Origin: Chloroflexota bacterium
Lineage (GTDB): Bacteria > Chloroflexota > Anaerolineae > Anaerolineales > Villigracilaceae
DNA length: 51,673 bases
NCBI GenBank assembly: GCA_019873735.1
Contig: JAIOAQ010000022.1
Location: 1-51,673 of the forward strand
Direction: 5' to 3'
Position numbers and translations under genes: made by a program. Below are positions 32,412 to 41,752 of the stretch, in pieces (positions within the stretch are counted from its first letter, which is position 1; the number at the start of each line of letters is the position of its first letter). Under the pieces are notes generated by a model, which searched no databases, was not told the DNA's origin, and was given only the letters and a program-made list of their open reading frames with translations.

Positions 32412-34133
32412 ATGCGCTTTGACGCAAAGGCAACGCATGGTATTCATATTGTAATTTTTCTGTTGATAGCCCTGTTGCTCACGGCCGGACGGGTGGGTAC
32501 GTCTTTTCGCAATTTTGCCTTGCTTACCCCCGATTTGGGCGTTTATGCTTCGTTTGCGGCCGCGCAGGAACATCCCGAATTGTTTGTCAACGATCCCCTC
32601 TTATCGCGCCCAGAAAACATTCACGATTACGATTTGCTTTATTTTCCGCTGGTCAAGGGGCTGAAGGGACTGTTTGGCAATTACGGCACGGCCTCGATTG
32701 CCTTTTTGCCGCTATGCATTTTTCTACATTTGCTGGGCTTTTACCTGCTGGGCTGGGAAGCGTTTAAGTCTCCCTGGGCGGCCTTGTTGATTTCGCTCCT
32801 GCTTTCCGCGCCGACGGTTTTGAAATCCCTGCCCGGCTACTGGGGGCTGACTCTGGACCCTATGCCGCGCTCTATGTACCAGAGCCTGTTGCCTTTTGTC
32901 CTTGCCTTTGTCCTGCATTATGGGCGCGAGATAAAATGGTGGCCTGCGTGTATGGCCTTGTTGGCTTTGCTCACCTATGTCCACCCGATTGGCACGCCGG
33001 TGTGGGGGCTTGCCGTGCCGTTGGGACTCTGGCTCTCGGCCAGGGGAAGCAAGTTCTCAGCCAGGTTGCGCATGCTGGCACTTTCGATACTGGTCTTCAT
33101 TGCCATCCTTACCCCTTTTCTAGCCACCTATTTTGCAGGCACAAAGTGGGGCGTAAACACAGGGGCAGACTACGAAAAGGTGGTGGGTATTGTCAATGAG
33201 CGTTTTCCTGTAGGCACGCTTCAGCCTGAGATCAGTCTGTTCAACTTCTTTTTCAAGGAGGGGGTAGAAGGGGAAATCGGCCCTCTGTGGTATGTGTTCT
33301 GGATTGCCAGTCTGGCCGGTCTGGCAGTGGGTTTGCTTTGGCCTCCTTCGGACTCTGCCCGCTTTGTGTTCCGTTCGCTCGCGGGCTGGATGGCAGGCGT
33401 CCTGATTGGGGCAGCCATCATTCCGATTGTTGAAAAAAAGATTTTTGCTCACTTGCGAATCTTTCCTCCCGAACTTGAATTGGTTAGAAACTTGCGTTAT
33501 CTTGTCCCCTTGCTGTTGTTTGCCTTGTGTTATGCTGTCTGGGTTTTCAAGGAGCCGTTGGTCCGCTTTTTTCTGCGCCGGCATACGCCCTTGTCTCGCT
33601 GGCTCGGCGCGATTGCATCCCTTTTTCTTTTGCTTTGGGTTGGAGTGGGGACAATGCAGAAGCAAGAATTTGTAGAGGCTTTACGCCAAAACGCGAAATG
33701 CTTCCTGCAGGCTCAAGTGATATGTCCGTTGCCGCCCGGGCAGACCGACTTTATCCGCGTTCTAGACGAGTTACAGGCCAGGACGCCGCCCGGGGCGCGT
33801 GTATTTTCGGAAGAGCAAGAAGTTGCCGTTCGTTATTATGCCTTGCGTCCTTTGGTCTATTCGTATAAAGATGGCAGCCCCCTTGCTTATACCGACCATG
33901 CCGCTTTGCTGAGTTGGCACAAACAATATGTACGGATGACCGAGTTGGAGCGTATGCGCCGTTTCCCGTTTCGCCGCAAAGGCTATTTGAAGGGTCTGGT
34001 AGACTTTGCCCAAGATGCCGGCGCAGAATATGTCATTCTGCATGAACCATATCGCCCGGAGAATTACTATCCCTCCAGGCTGACCTGTTTGTATACCAAT
34101 TCGTCTTACTCCCTCTATGCCTTGACGCCTTGA
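32412..34133 (+). CDS. Polytopic membrane protein, GT-C-like
   Basis: The 573-residue protein has about 11 hydrophobic helices up to residue 420, then a soluble C-terminal domain of about 150 residues. The first loop holds acidic residues (TPDLGVYAS, NIHDYDLLYFP), as in GT-C glycosyltransferases that use lipid-linked sugars. The C-terminal part (TDFIRVLDELQARTPPGARV, GAEYVILHEPYRP) resembles the tail of such proteins. I infer a membrane glycosyltransferase-like role but recognise no specific family. It follows the nucleotidyltransferase gene by 68 bases. Confidence 0.65.
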   Translation: MRFDAKATHGIHIVIFLLIALLLTAGRVGTSFRNFALLTPDLGVYASFAAAQEHPELFVNDPLLSRPENIHDYDLLYFPLVKGLKGLFGNYGTASIAFLPLCIFLHLLGFYLLGWEAFKSPWAALLISLLLSAPTVLKSLPGYWGLTLDPMPRSMYQSLLPFVLAFVLHYGREIKWWPACMALLALLTYVHPIGTPVWGLAVPLGLWLSARGSKFSARLRMLALSILVFIAILTPFLATYFAGTKWGVNTGADYEKVVGIVNERFPVGTLQPEISLFNFFFKEGVEGEIGPLWYVFWIASLAGLAVGLLWPPSDSARFVFRSLAGWMAGVLIGAAIIPIVEKKIFAHLRIFPPELELVRNLRYLVPLLLFALCYAVWVFKEPLVRFFLRRHTPLSRWLGAIASLFLLLWVGVGTMQKQEFVEALRQNAKCFLQAQVICPLPPGQTDFIRVLDELQARTPPGARVFSEEQEVAVRYYALRPLVYSYKDGSPLAYTDHAALLSWHKQYVRMTELERMRRFPFRRKGYLKGLVDFAQDAGAEYVILHEPYRPENYYPSRLTCLYTNSSYSLYALTP

Positions 34134-34302
34134 ACCTCTATGGCCAATGACCTATTACAATCGTTTCCATGTTGCAGTGTTGATGTTGAGAACGGCTTTC
34201 GGATTGAGGGGTGTTGTTAATGTAAGATTCTTCCCTTGACCGTCTTTTGCTTCCGCATTAAAATCGAGCAACTTTGCACCTGCTAGCGAATGCATTTGAA
34301 GC

Positions 34303-34354
34303 GTCCCGAAGGTTGCTGGAAAAGGCCAAAAGAGTTTCAAAAAACCTTCGGGAC
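34303..34354. terminator. Long-range hairpin upstream of ffh
   Basis: GTCCCGAAGGTT at 34,303-34,314 pairs perfectly with AACCTTCGGGAC at 34,343-34,354 around a 28-base loop. It lies in the 263-base gap between the membrane protein gene and ffh, which otherwise holds nothing I can support. It may terminate the upstream transcript or act in the ffh leader. Confidence 0.5.
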
Positions 34355-34396
34355 TTTGCCTGCGTCATCAGGTAACTTTTTGAAAAGGGAAACCGC

Positions 34397-35719
34397 GTGT
34401 TTGAAACGCTCACAGGACGGCTAAATCAGGTTTTCAATGGGCTGCTGCGGCGGGGGAAACTCTCTGCCGCCGATGTGGACGCGGCAATGCGCGAGGTGCG
34501 CCTGGCTTTGCTGGAGGCGGATGTCCACTTTAGCGTCGTCAAGGATTTTGTGGCACGGGTGCGGGAACGCGCCATTGGTGCCGAAGTCTCAAAGGCGCTG
34601 AATCCCGGCCAGCAGGTCATCAAGATCGTTCACGAAGAATTGATCGGCGTTTTGGGCGACCCTGCGCCGCTCAATCTGAGCGGGCCCAAGCCGCGTGTGA
34701 TTCTGCTGGTTGGCCTGCAGGGTTCGGGCAAAACGACTGCGGCCGGCAAGTTGGCCCGCCTCTTGCGTTCCAAGGGCGAGCGTGTTCTGCTGGTGGCCGG
34801 CGACCCTTACCGTCCGGCGGCCGTTCAGCAGTTGCAAACCCTTGGCGCTCAATTGGATGTGCCGGTGGTGGCCGACGCAAGCCTGAAGCCGCCCGACCTG
34901 ACGGCACGCGCCTACAGTCAGGCTGAGAAAGGCGGCTACACGGTGATGATTGTGGACACCGCCGGCCGCTCTCAGTTGGATCAGGAATTGATGGACGAAC
35001 TGCGCGCCATCACCCGCAAAGTCAAACCGGTGGATACGTTGCTGGTGGTGGATGCCATGATCGGGCAAGAGGCTCTGCGTGTAGCAGAAGGCTTCCGCGA
35101 CGCGGTGCAGATTAGCGGCCTGATTCTGAGCAAGATGGACGGCGATGCACGCGGCGGCGCGGCCATTTCTATCCGCGCGGTGACCGGCGTCCCCATCAAG
35201 TTTCTTGGGACGGGCGAGAAGTTAGACGCATTAGAGACATACGATCCTTCGCGTCTGGCCTCCCGGATTTTGGGGATGGGCGACGTCATTGGCCTGATTG
35301 AGAAGGCTGAGGCGGCTTTTGATGCTCAGACGGCTCAGAAACAGACCGAGCGTTTGCTGAAGGGCGAATTTTCGCTGGAAGACTGGCTGGAACAGATGCG
35401 CCAGATGCGCAAGATGGGCCCGCTCAGTCAAATGCTGGAAATGCTCCCGGGCCAGTTTGGGCAGGCGGCGCGCTCTGCCGACCCGCGCGAAATGGAGCAG
35501 AACTTGAAACGCGTGGAGGCAATCATCTGTTCGATGACCCTCCAAGAACGGCGGAATCCGGATATACTTAACGCCAGCCGCCGCAGACGGATTGCACGCG
35601 GCTCAGGCACTGACGTCCAGGATGTGAACCGGCTCATCAAGCAGTTCCGCGAGGCGCAGCGCCTGTTCAAGACACTCAAGAAAACTGGCGGACGCGGTCT
35701 GTCGCGTCTGTTCGGCTAA
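34397..35719 (+). CDS. ffh: Signal recognition particle GTPase Ffh
   Basis: It is the SRP54 homologue that delivers nascent membrane proteins to FtsY. The N domain is at 1-85, and the GTPase G domain has VGLQGSGKTTAAGKLA, DPYRPAAVQQL, VDTAGRSQLD, LSKMDGDARGG and GTGEKLD. The M domain (about 300-430) has the Met-rich signal-binding and RNA-binding part (QMRKMGPLSQMLEMLPG, ASRRRRIARGSGT). The start is GTG at 34,397. At 440 residues it is of usual length. It opens the ffh-rpsP-khpA-rimM block common in bacteria. Confidence 0.97.
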   Translation: MFETLTGRLNQVFNGLLRRGKLSAADVDAAMREVRLALLEADVHFSVVKDFVARVRERAIGAEVSKALNPGQQVIKIVHEELIGVLGDPAPLNLSGPKPRVILLVGLQGSGKTTAAGKLARLLRSKGERVLLVAGDPYRPAAVQQLQTLGAQLDVPVVADASLKPPDLTARAYSQAEKGGYTVMIVDTAGRSQLDQELMDELRAITRKVKPVDTLLVVDAMIGQEALRVAEGFRDAVQISGLILSKMDGDARGGAAISIRAVTGVPIKFLGTGEKLDALETYDPSRLASRILGMGDVIGLIEKAEAAFDAQTAQKQTERLLKGEFSLEDWLEQMRQMRKMGPLSQMLEMLPGQFGQAARSADPREMEQNLKRVEAIICSMTLQERRNPDILNASRRRRIARGSGTDVQDVNRLIKQFREAQRLFKTLKKTGGRGLSRLFG

Positions 35720-35832
35720 GGCACACCTGACCCCCGAGGGCGCCTCCTTTCGCGCATCCCTCTCCTCGCCGGTCGAGCGTGCCGCTACTTGTTCAAAAAA
35801 CGATTACAACATGTTCTAAGGAGACTTCAAGT

Positions 35833-36177
35833 ATGGTTCGTATTCGACTTCGTCGTGTTGGCCTGAAGGGCCAGCCCTCTTACCGTATTGTTGCCGCGGA
35901 TAAGGAAGCCCCGCGCGATGGCCGTTTCCTGGAGATTTTGGGCTATTACAATCCCCGCACAGAACCGGCTACCATTGAACTGAAAGAAGACCGGCTCTAC
36001 GATTGGATGAGCAAGGGCGCTCAGCCGACCGAGTCGGCGGAGCAGGTTTTGCGGACTGCCGGGGCGCTGGAACGTTACGCTCGTTTCAAGGCCGGCGAGG
36101 CGCTGGAAACCTTGCTTGCCGAGGCCAAAGAAGCGGCCGCCAAACGCAATGTAAACGCCAAGACGCGCCGTAATTAA
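35833..36177 (+). CDS. rpsP: 30S ribosomal protein S16
   Basis: It starts MVRIRLRRVGLKGQPSYRIV and continues ILGYYNPRTEPATIELKEDR, the S16 core. An alanine/lysine-rich tail brings it to 114 residues. I chose ATG at 35,833 because AAGGAGAC lies about 8 bases upstream; the frame is open earlier but that part is not conserved. It sits between ffh and khpA as in many bacteria. Confidence 0.97.
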   Translation: MVRIRLRRVGLKGQPSYRIVAADKEAPRDGRFLEILGYYNPRTEPATIELKEDRLYDWMSKGAQPTESAEQVLRTAGALERYARFKAGEALETLLAEAKEAAAKRNVNAKTRRN

Positions 36178-36209
36178 CTGCACCTGAAAAGCCGAAAGAG
36201 GCGTCTGCA

Positions 36210-36443
36210 ATGAAAGCCATGATAGAGTACATTGCTCGTTCACTGGTTGAAAAGCCAGAAGCGGTGGTGGTGAACGAGTTTCGCTCTGGCGACCGGGTAC
36301 GGCTGGAATTGAGCGTGGCCCGCGAAGATATGGGGCGGGTGATCGGTAAAAGCGGCCGGGTAGCCAACGCCATCCGAACGCTGTTGCGCGTAGCCGCAGA
36401 ACGCGAGGGCGTTCAGGCTACATTGGATGTGCTGGAACCCTGA
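36210..36443 (+). CDS. khpA: KH-domain RNA-binding protein KhpA
   Basis: This 77-residue single KH-domain protein has the RNA-binding GxxG loop in MGRVIGKSGRVANAIRTLL. Its place between rpsP and rimM is typical. It usually works with KhpB in RNA binding linked to cell envelope control. Its TGA overlaps the rimM ATG (TGATG), so the two are translationally coupled. Confidence 0.95.
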   Translation: MKAMIEYIARSLVEKPEAVVVNEFRSGDRVRLELSVAREDMGRVIGKSGRVANAIRTLLRVAAEREGVQATLDVLEP

Positions 36444-37006
36444 TGCCGTCTCGCCGAGCCCTGACCCGTGCCGAGAAGGACGCGTCCGGTCAGAACGGGC
36501 CCGTCTATTTGGCGGTCGGTCAACTACGCCGCCCGCATGGCGTGCGCGGCGAAATGTTGATGACTGTTCTGACCGATTTTCCGGAACGACTTAAGCCCAA
36601 GAAGCGTTTGTTTGTCGGCGACCAGCACGAGCCTTTGTTGATACGCAGCCTGCGGCACCATGCCGAAGGGATGCTGATATCGTTTCAGGGCTTGGATACG
36701 CCTGAGGACGTTGGCCGTTTTCGCAATCAATACGTTTTTGTGGACGCGGCGGATCTGCCGCCCCTGCCCGAAGGTGAGTATTATCACCACCAGTTGATCG
36801 GCTTGCAGGTTTTCTCGGAAGACGAGGCGCACCTGGGCGTGTTGACAGAAATCATCGAGACCGGCGCAAACGATGTGTATGTGGTGACTGATGACGCCGG
36901 CGGGGAGATTTTGCTGCCGGCTATCTCCGAGGTTGTGCTGGATGTGGATGTGGAGCGCGGCCGGATGCGCGTTCACTTGCTCCCCGGCCTGCGCGGCGAG
37001 GAGTAG
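36443..37006 (+). CDS. rimM: Ribosome maturation factor RimM
   Basis: It helps assemble the 30S head and binds S19. The N-terminal RimM domain starts at VGQLRRPHGVRGEMLMTVLT. The PRC-barrel half has YYHHQLIGLQVF and LLPAISEVVLDVDVERGRM, near the C-terminus. About 25 N-terminal residues precede the conserved core. The ATG at 36,443 overlaps the khpA stop. The usual partner trmD does not follow; dprA does, five bases later. Confidence 0.95.
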   Translation: MPSRRALTRAEKDASGQNGPVYLAVGQLRRPHGVRGEMLMTVLTDFPERLKPKKRLFVGDQHEPLLIRSLRHHAEGMLISFQGLDTPEDVGRFRNQYVFVDAADLPPLPEGEYYHHQLIGLQVFSEDEAHLGVLTEIIETGANDVYVVTDDAGGEILLPAISEVVLDVDVERGRMRVHLLPGLRGEE

Positions 37007-37011
37007 AGCCG

Positions 37012-38121
37012 GTGGAGGCGCGTTGTTACTGGCTGGGGTTCAATCTGGTCAAGGGCATTGGCGCCGTCCGTCTCCAAAGCCTGGTTCAATATTTCGGCAG
37101 TGTAGAAAACGCCTGGCAGGCGGAGGCGGGGGAACTTCTTCGGGCCGGACTCGGCCCTCGGGTTGTTGAGCGCCTGCTCCAGGTTCGGCAGGGAACCGAT
37201 TTGGAACGCCTTTGGGAGCGGATTCAATCTCAGGGGATTCGGATGCTGACTTGGGAGGATGAATCCTATCCGCCTCGTCTGCGGGAAATTGAACAACCGC
37301 CGCCGGTGTTGTACCTGCGCGGCGAATTGCTGGAAGAAGACTTCTGGGCCGTGGCGATGGTGGGCACGCGCCGGGTAACCCCATATGGCCGCCAGGTGAC
37401 CGAAGAGATAGCCTCGGTGCTGGCTGCCAACGGCGTGACGGTGGTCAGCGGGCTGGCGCGGGGGGTGGACGCGGTGGCCCATCACACCGCGCTCAAGGCC
37501 GGCGGACGCACGCTGGCCGTGCTTGGCAGCGGCGTGGACCGCATTTATCCGCCCGAACACCGCGCCCTGGCCGAGCAGATCATGGCGCGCGGCGCGCTGA
37601 TCAGCGACTATGCTCCCGGCACTCCTCCCGAAAGCGCCAACTTTCCCCCGCGCAATCGCATTATCTCCGGCCTTTCGGTGGCTACCATTGTGGTCGAAGC
37701 CGGCGAGACCAGCGGCGCATTGATCACTGCCGAGTTTGCCGCCGAGCAGGGGCGCGAGGTGTTTGCCGTTCCGGGCAGCATCCTGGCGCCGCAGAGCAAA
37801 GGCACCAACCGCCTGATTGCCAATGGCGCCCGGCCGCTGCTGGATGCGCGTGATGTGCTGGATGTACTTCACCTGAGTCATGTCAGCCAGCATCAGGCGG
37901 CGCGCAAGGCCCTGCCGGTGGATGCTACCGAAGCGCAGATTGTTACGGTGATGAGCGAAGAGCCCCTGCACGTGGACGAGATTCGCGCCCGCTGCGGCCT
38001 GCCGATTGAGAAGGTGACGGCCGCGCTGGTGTTGATGGAGTTGAAAGGGATGGTGCGCCAGGTGGGCGGCTTGCAGTATGTGGCCGTGCGCGAGGGTCAG
38101 GCGGACTATATTACAAATTGA
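37012..38121 (+). CDS. dprA: DNA processing protein DprA
   Basis: This is the single-stranded-DNA-binding RecA loader of natural transformation. A SAM-like N-terminal domain precedes the Rossmann core, which has MVGTRRVTPYGRQVTEE, VSGLARGVDAVAHHTAL, RNRIISGLSVATIVVEA and GREVFAVPGSI. A C-terminal winged helix (EEPLHVDEIRARCGLPIEKV) completes it. The 369-residue length is normal. The start is GTG at 37,012. Confidence 0.95.
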   Translation: MEARCYWLGFNLVKGIGAVRLQSLVQYFGSVENAWQAEAGELLRAGLGPRVVERLLQVRQGTDLERLWERIQSQGIRMLTWEDESYPPRLREIEQPPPVLYLRGELLEEDFWAVAMVGTRRVTPYGRQVTEEIASVLAANGVTVVSGLARGVDAVAHHTALKAGGRTLAVLGSGVDRIYPPEHRALAEQIMARGALISDYAPGTPPESANFPPRNRIISGLSVATIVVEAGETSGALITAEFAAEQGREVFAVPGSILAPQSKGTNRLIANGARPLLDARDVLDVLHLSHVSQHQAARKALPVDATEAQIVTVMSEEPLHVDEIRARCGLPIEKVTAALVLMELKGMVRQVGGLQYVAVREGQADYITN

Positions 38122-38136
38122 TCTTATGAGATAAAA

Positions 38137-39228
38137 ATGCTTGAAAACGTTTATGCAGTCATTATGGCGGGGGGCGGCGGGACACGCTTATGGCCGGTCT
38201 CGCGGCGCAATCGCCCCAAGCAAATGCTTCCACTGGTTGCAGACTGGACTTTGTTTGAAGCCACCGTGCGCCGCCTGGAAGGCCTGCTCCCCCCGGAGCG
38301 GATTCTGGTGGTGACCGTACCCGACCAGGCAGAAACGCTGCGCGCTCAGGCGCCGCAGATTCCGCCTGAAAATTACCTGCTGGAACCCGCGCCGCGCGGG
38401 ACGGCCTCGGTGGTGGGACTGGCGGCTGTCGCAATTCGGAAACGCGACCCATCTGCCCTGATGGTGGTTTTGCCTTCGGATCACTTCATACGTAACCGCG
38501 ATTTGTTCCATCTGCTCTTGCGGGTGGCGGCTGAAGTGGCCGGACAAGATTACCTGGTGACGCTGGGGATTACGCCCACGTATCCGGCCACTTCCTATGG
38601 CTATATCGAGAGCGGCGAAATGCTGCCCGGCGATTTCACCTACCCTGTCTATCGGGCTGTTCACTTTCGCGAGAAGCCAGACGAGAACCAGGCGCGCGAG
38701 ATGATTCTGCGCGGTAATTATTCCTGGAATTCCGGCATGTTTATCTGGAAGGCTGAGCGCATTCTACAGGAAATCGGTTTGCACATGCCGGACTTGAAGT
38801 CGGCTCTGGATTCGCTGGATGAAGCCTGGGGGACGAGGCTTCAGGCAGAGAGGCTTGAGCAAATCTGGCCCGGTTTGCGCCCCGAGACGATTGACTACGG
38901 CGTCATGGAACATGCCCAAAATGTAGCCGTCCTCCCGGCCGGCGGGCTGGGCTGGAGCGATATTGGCAACTGGGATTCTCTCTTTGACGTTTTGATTCCA
39001 GATGGTGATGGCAATATCGTCTTTGCCGGCCATCATATTCCACTGGAGACGCACAATTCGCTGGTTTATGGCGCCGGCAACAACCGGCTGGTCGTGACCA
39101 TTGGCGTGGATGATTTGATCATTGTGGATACCAGCGATGTCTTGTTGATTTGCCGCCGCGATCAGGCGCAAAAAGTGCGGCAGATTGTTGCCAGCCTCAA
39201 AAATTCCGATCGAGAACAATACACGTAG
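38137..39228 (+). CDS. manC: Mannose-1-phosphate guanylyltransferase
   Basis: It makes GDP-mannose from GTP and mannose-1-phosphate for glycan synthesis. The nucleotide-binding start is VIMAGGGGTRLWPVSRRNRPKQ, with consensus GGxGTRLWPxSR. LPSDHFI, SYGYIE, FREKPDENQA and WNSGMFIWKA follow, and GLGWSDIGNWDSL is the typical late block. At 363 residues it has only the transferase domain and lacks the isomerase half of bifunctional ManC. It lies between dprA and topA, which are often adjacent, so it may be an insertion into that pair. Confidence 0.92.
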   Translation: MLENVYAVIMAGGGGTRLWPVSRRNRPKQMLPLVADWTLFEATVRRLEGLLPPERILVVTVPDQAETLRAQAPQIPPENYLLEPAPRGTASVVGLAAVAIRKRDPSALMVVLPSDHFIRNRDLFHLLLRVAAEVAGQDYLVTLGITPTYPATSYGYIESGEMLPGDFTYPVYRAVHFREKPDENQAREMILRGNYSWNSGMFIWKAERILQEIGLHMPDLKSALDSLDEAWGTRLQAERLEQIWPGLRPETIDYGVMEHAQNVAVLPAGGLGWSDIGNWDSLFDVLIPDGDGNIVFAGHHIPLETHNSLVYGAGNNRLVVTIGVDDLIIVDTSDVLLICRRDQAQKVRQIVASLKNSDREQYT

Positions 39229-39238
39229 GAGGTATCTC

Positions 39239-41539
39239 TTGGAAGCCTATTGCATGAAATGCAAAGCCAAACGTGAGATCAAAGACCCCCAGCCGGCCTT
39301 TAACGCTGCCGGCTCGCCTGTCACGCGCGGACATTGCTCTGTGTGTGGTACGGTTGTGTTCCGCATGGGTCGTACGCCGGCGCACGAGGGCCTCAGTCCA
39401 TCTGAAACCGTCCATAAGCGCGAGGGGAAACTGGTTATTGTCGAATCGCCGGCCAAGGCCAAGACGGTTGGACGCTTCCTGGGAAAGGGCTATACGGTGC
39501 GGGCTTCGGTGGGTCACATCCGTGATTTGCTGCGTTCCCAACTTTCGGTGGACGTGGAGAATAATTTCCAGCCGAAGTACCGCGTTCCCAATGAGAAAAA
39601 GGAAGTGGTGCGCGAACTCAAACAACTTGCCAAACAGGCTGAGGAGATCTACCTGGCAACCGACCCCGACCGCGAGGGAGAGGCCATTTCCTGGCATCTG
39701 CTGGAAGCCGCCGAGATTGAGCCTCAGCGCGCGCGGCGGGTTGTCTTTCATGAGATTACCGAGCCTGCGATACAGGAAGCCTTTTCTCACCCGCGCGCCA
39801 TCAACATGGATTTGGTCAACGCCCAACAGGCGCGGCGTGTGCTGGACCGGTTGGTGGGCTACAGCATCAGCCCGATTTTGTGGGAGAAGGTGCGCAGCCG
39901 CCTGTCGGCAGGGCGTGTTCAATCTGTGGCCATGCGCCTGATTGTCGAGCGCGAGCGCGAGATTGAGGCCTTTGTGCCGGTAGAATACTGGACGATTGGG
40001 GCTGAGTTTCGGCCTGAAGGTCTCAAGTCCACCTTTTTGACCAAACTGGCGCGCATAGACGAGCAGGAACCAGAGTTGGGGAGCGAGGCTGTGGTCCGGC
40101 CTATTCTGGTGGATATGGAGACGGCAGCCTATGTGGTGAGCAAGGTCAAGCGCGGCGAGCGGCGGCGCAAGCCATCTCCGCCTTTTACCACTTCCACGCT
40201 GCAGCAAGAGGCTTCGCGCAAATTGGGCTTTACGGCCAAGCGCACCATGGGGCTGGCCCAGGGCCTGTACGAAGGTCAGGATGTGGGTGAGGGCGGCACG
40301 ACCGGCCTGATCACCTACATGCGTACCGATTCGACCAATGTGGCCGAGGTGGCCCAAAAGGAAGCGCGCGCGTATGTTGAAGGCAAGTACGGAAGCAATT
40401 ACCTGCCTGCCGAGCCGCCGGTCTATAAGACCAAGGTCGCCGGGGCGCAGGAAGCCCACGAGGCCATTCGTCCGACCTCTGTCATGCGCGACCCGGAGAA
40501 GGTCAGGCCCTATCTGGAACCGGCCATGTTCAAGTTGTACCAACTCATCTGGCAGCGCTTTGTGGCTTCGCAGATGGAAGCAGCCGTCTATGATACCTTG
40601 CAGGTGGAAGTAACCGGCAAAACCGCTGCCCACGAGTATTTACTGCGCGCTTCGGGTTCGGCGGTTAAATTCCCCGGCTTCCTGGTGGTGTATGAAGAGG
40701 CGCGCAGCGAGGATGCCGCCCCCGAAGATGAAGAGAACGTCCGCATTCCGGCCAGCATTGCCGAAGGCCAGAAGCAGGAACTGGTGCGCCTGATTCCCGA
40801 ACAGCACTTTACCCAGCCGCCGCCGCGTTACTCTGAAGCCTCGTTGGTTGCCGCGCTGGAAGAGTATGGCATTGGCCGCCCATCTACCTACGCCCCCACC
40901 ATTTCCACCATCCAGCAGCGCGGCTATGTGGAACGCGTTGACCGCCGCCTGATTCCAACCGAGACGGGCATGCTGGTCCACGACCTGATGATGCAGTACT
41001 TCCCGGACATCGTAGATTTGCAGTTCACGGCCCGCATGGAAGAAGACCTGGACCGCATTGCCGCCGGTGAAGCCGACTGGGTGCAGGTAATGCGTGAATT
41101 TTACGGCCCATTTGAACGGGATGTGGCCAAAGCCCAGGCGGAGATGCCGGCTACCAAGTCGGGCCCGGAACCGATTGGCCGCGCCTGCCCGGATTGTGGT
41201 AAGGAACTGGTCATTCGCTACGGACGTTACGGGAAGTTCATTGCCTGTTCCGGTTTTCCCGAATGCCGCCATACCGAGGCCTGGCTGGAAAAAATCGGCG
41301 TCACCTGTCCCCAGGACGGCGGGGATATCGTTGAACGCAAAACACGCAAGGGCCGTGTCTTTTACGGCTGCAACAACTATCCCAATTGCGATTTCACTTC
41401 CTGGAAGCGTCCGCTGCCCGCCCCGTGCCCCAAAGATGGCGGCATGCTGGTGATTGCCAACAAACGCGAGGCGCAGTGTCTCACCTGTCAGGAGACTTTC
41501 CTCCTGGAAGAGATCATGGCGGAAACGCCGGTTGAGTAA
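39239..41539 (+). CDS. topA: DNA topoisomerase I with N-terminal zinc-ribbon extension
   Basis: This type IA topoisomerase relaxes negative supercoils. I chose TTG at 39,239 because TAGGAGG at 39,226-39,232 fits it; the ATG at 39,254 would be too far. From there an extra zinc-ribbon-like segment comes first (EAYCMKCKAKREIKDP, CSVCGTVVFRMG). Next is the Toprim domain (KLVIVESPAKAKTVGRFLG, TDPDREGEAISWHLLE) and the active-site block GLITYMRTDSTNVA with catalytic Tyr. Three C-terminal zinc-binding repeats start at CPDCGKELVIR, CPQDGG and CPKDGG. It has 766 residues. Confidence 0.95.
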   Translation: MEAYCMKCKAKREIKDPQPAFNAAGSPVTRGHCSVCGTVVFRMGRTPAHEGLSPSETVHKREGKLVIVESPAKAKTVGRFLGKGYTVRASVGHIRDLLRSQLSVDVENNFQPKYRVPNEKKEVVRELKQLAKQAEEIYLATDPDREGEAISWHLLEAAEIEPQRARRVVFHEITEPAIQEAFSHPRAINMDLVNAQQARRVLDRLVGYSISPILWEKVRSRLSAGRVQSVAMRLIVEREREIEAFVPVEYWTIGAEFRPEGLKSTFLTKLARIDEQEPELGSEAVVRPILVDMETAAYVVSKVKRGERRRKPSPPFTTSTLQQEASRKLGFTAKRTMGLAQGLYEGQDVGEGGTTGLITYMRTDSTNVAEVAQKEARAYVEGKYGSNYLPAEPPVYKTKVAGAQEAHEAIRPTSVMRDPEKVRPYLEPAMFKLYQLIWQRFVASQMEAAVYDTLQVEVTGKTAAHEYLLRASGSAVKFPGFLVVYEEARSEDAAPEDEENVRIPASIAEGQKQELVRLIPEQHFTQPPPRYSEASLVAALEEYGIGRPSTYAPTISTIQQRGYVERVDRRLIPTETGMLVHDLMMQYFPDIVDLQFTARMEEDLDRIAAGEADWVQVMREFYGPFERDVAKAQAEMPATKSGPEPIGRACPDCGKELVIRYGRYGKFIACSGFPECRHTEAWLEKIGVTCPQDGGDIVERKTRKGRVFYGCNNYPNCDFTSWKRPLPAPCPKDGGMLVIANKREAQCLTCQETFLLEEIMAETPVE

Positions 41540-41551
41540 GGGAGACTTTCC

Positions 41552-41752
41552 ATGTTCGTTTTTGTTGCTGGTTTGATTGACAAATCGCCTTATCTGGACC
41601 CCGGCTCTGGCAGTTTTCTGCTGCAACTGTTGATTGCCGGCATTGCCGGGCTGGGTGTTTTTATCGGCGCGCAGTGGGGCAAAATCAAAGCCCTGCTGAC
41701 CGGCAAAAAAGTTACGAAAGAAGACGAGGACGACGAAACCAAGGATGAGTAA
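41552..41752 (+). CDS. Small conserved-looking membrane protein
   Basis: The 66-residue protein has a short start, the block SPYLDPGSGSFLLQLLIAG, one hydrophobic helix, and a highly charged Lys/Asp/Glu tail. I have no function for it. It starts 12 bases after topA, with GGGAG upstream. Its end overlaps the methyltransferase start by eight bases (ATGAGTAA), so it is probably coupled to that gene. Confidence 0.75.
   Translation: MFVFVAGLIDKSPYLDPGSGSFLLQLLIAGIAGLGVFIGAQWGKIKALLTGKKVTKEDEDDETKDE

Noticed and set aside
34155..34340. 61-codon minus-strand frame upstream of ffh.
   Set aside because: It begins next to a hairpin, has no ribosome site and no recognisable sequence.
39197..40633. 478-codon open frame on the minus strand within topA.
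   Set aside because: It is antisense to well-conserved topoisomerase motifs and rich in His/Arg/Gln, typical of a shadow frame in GC-rich DNA.
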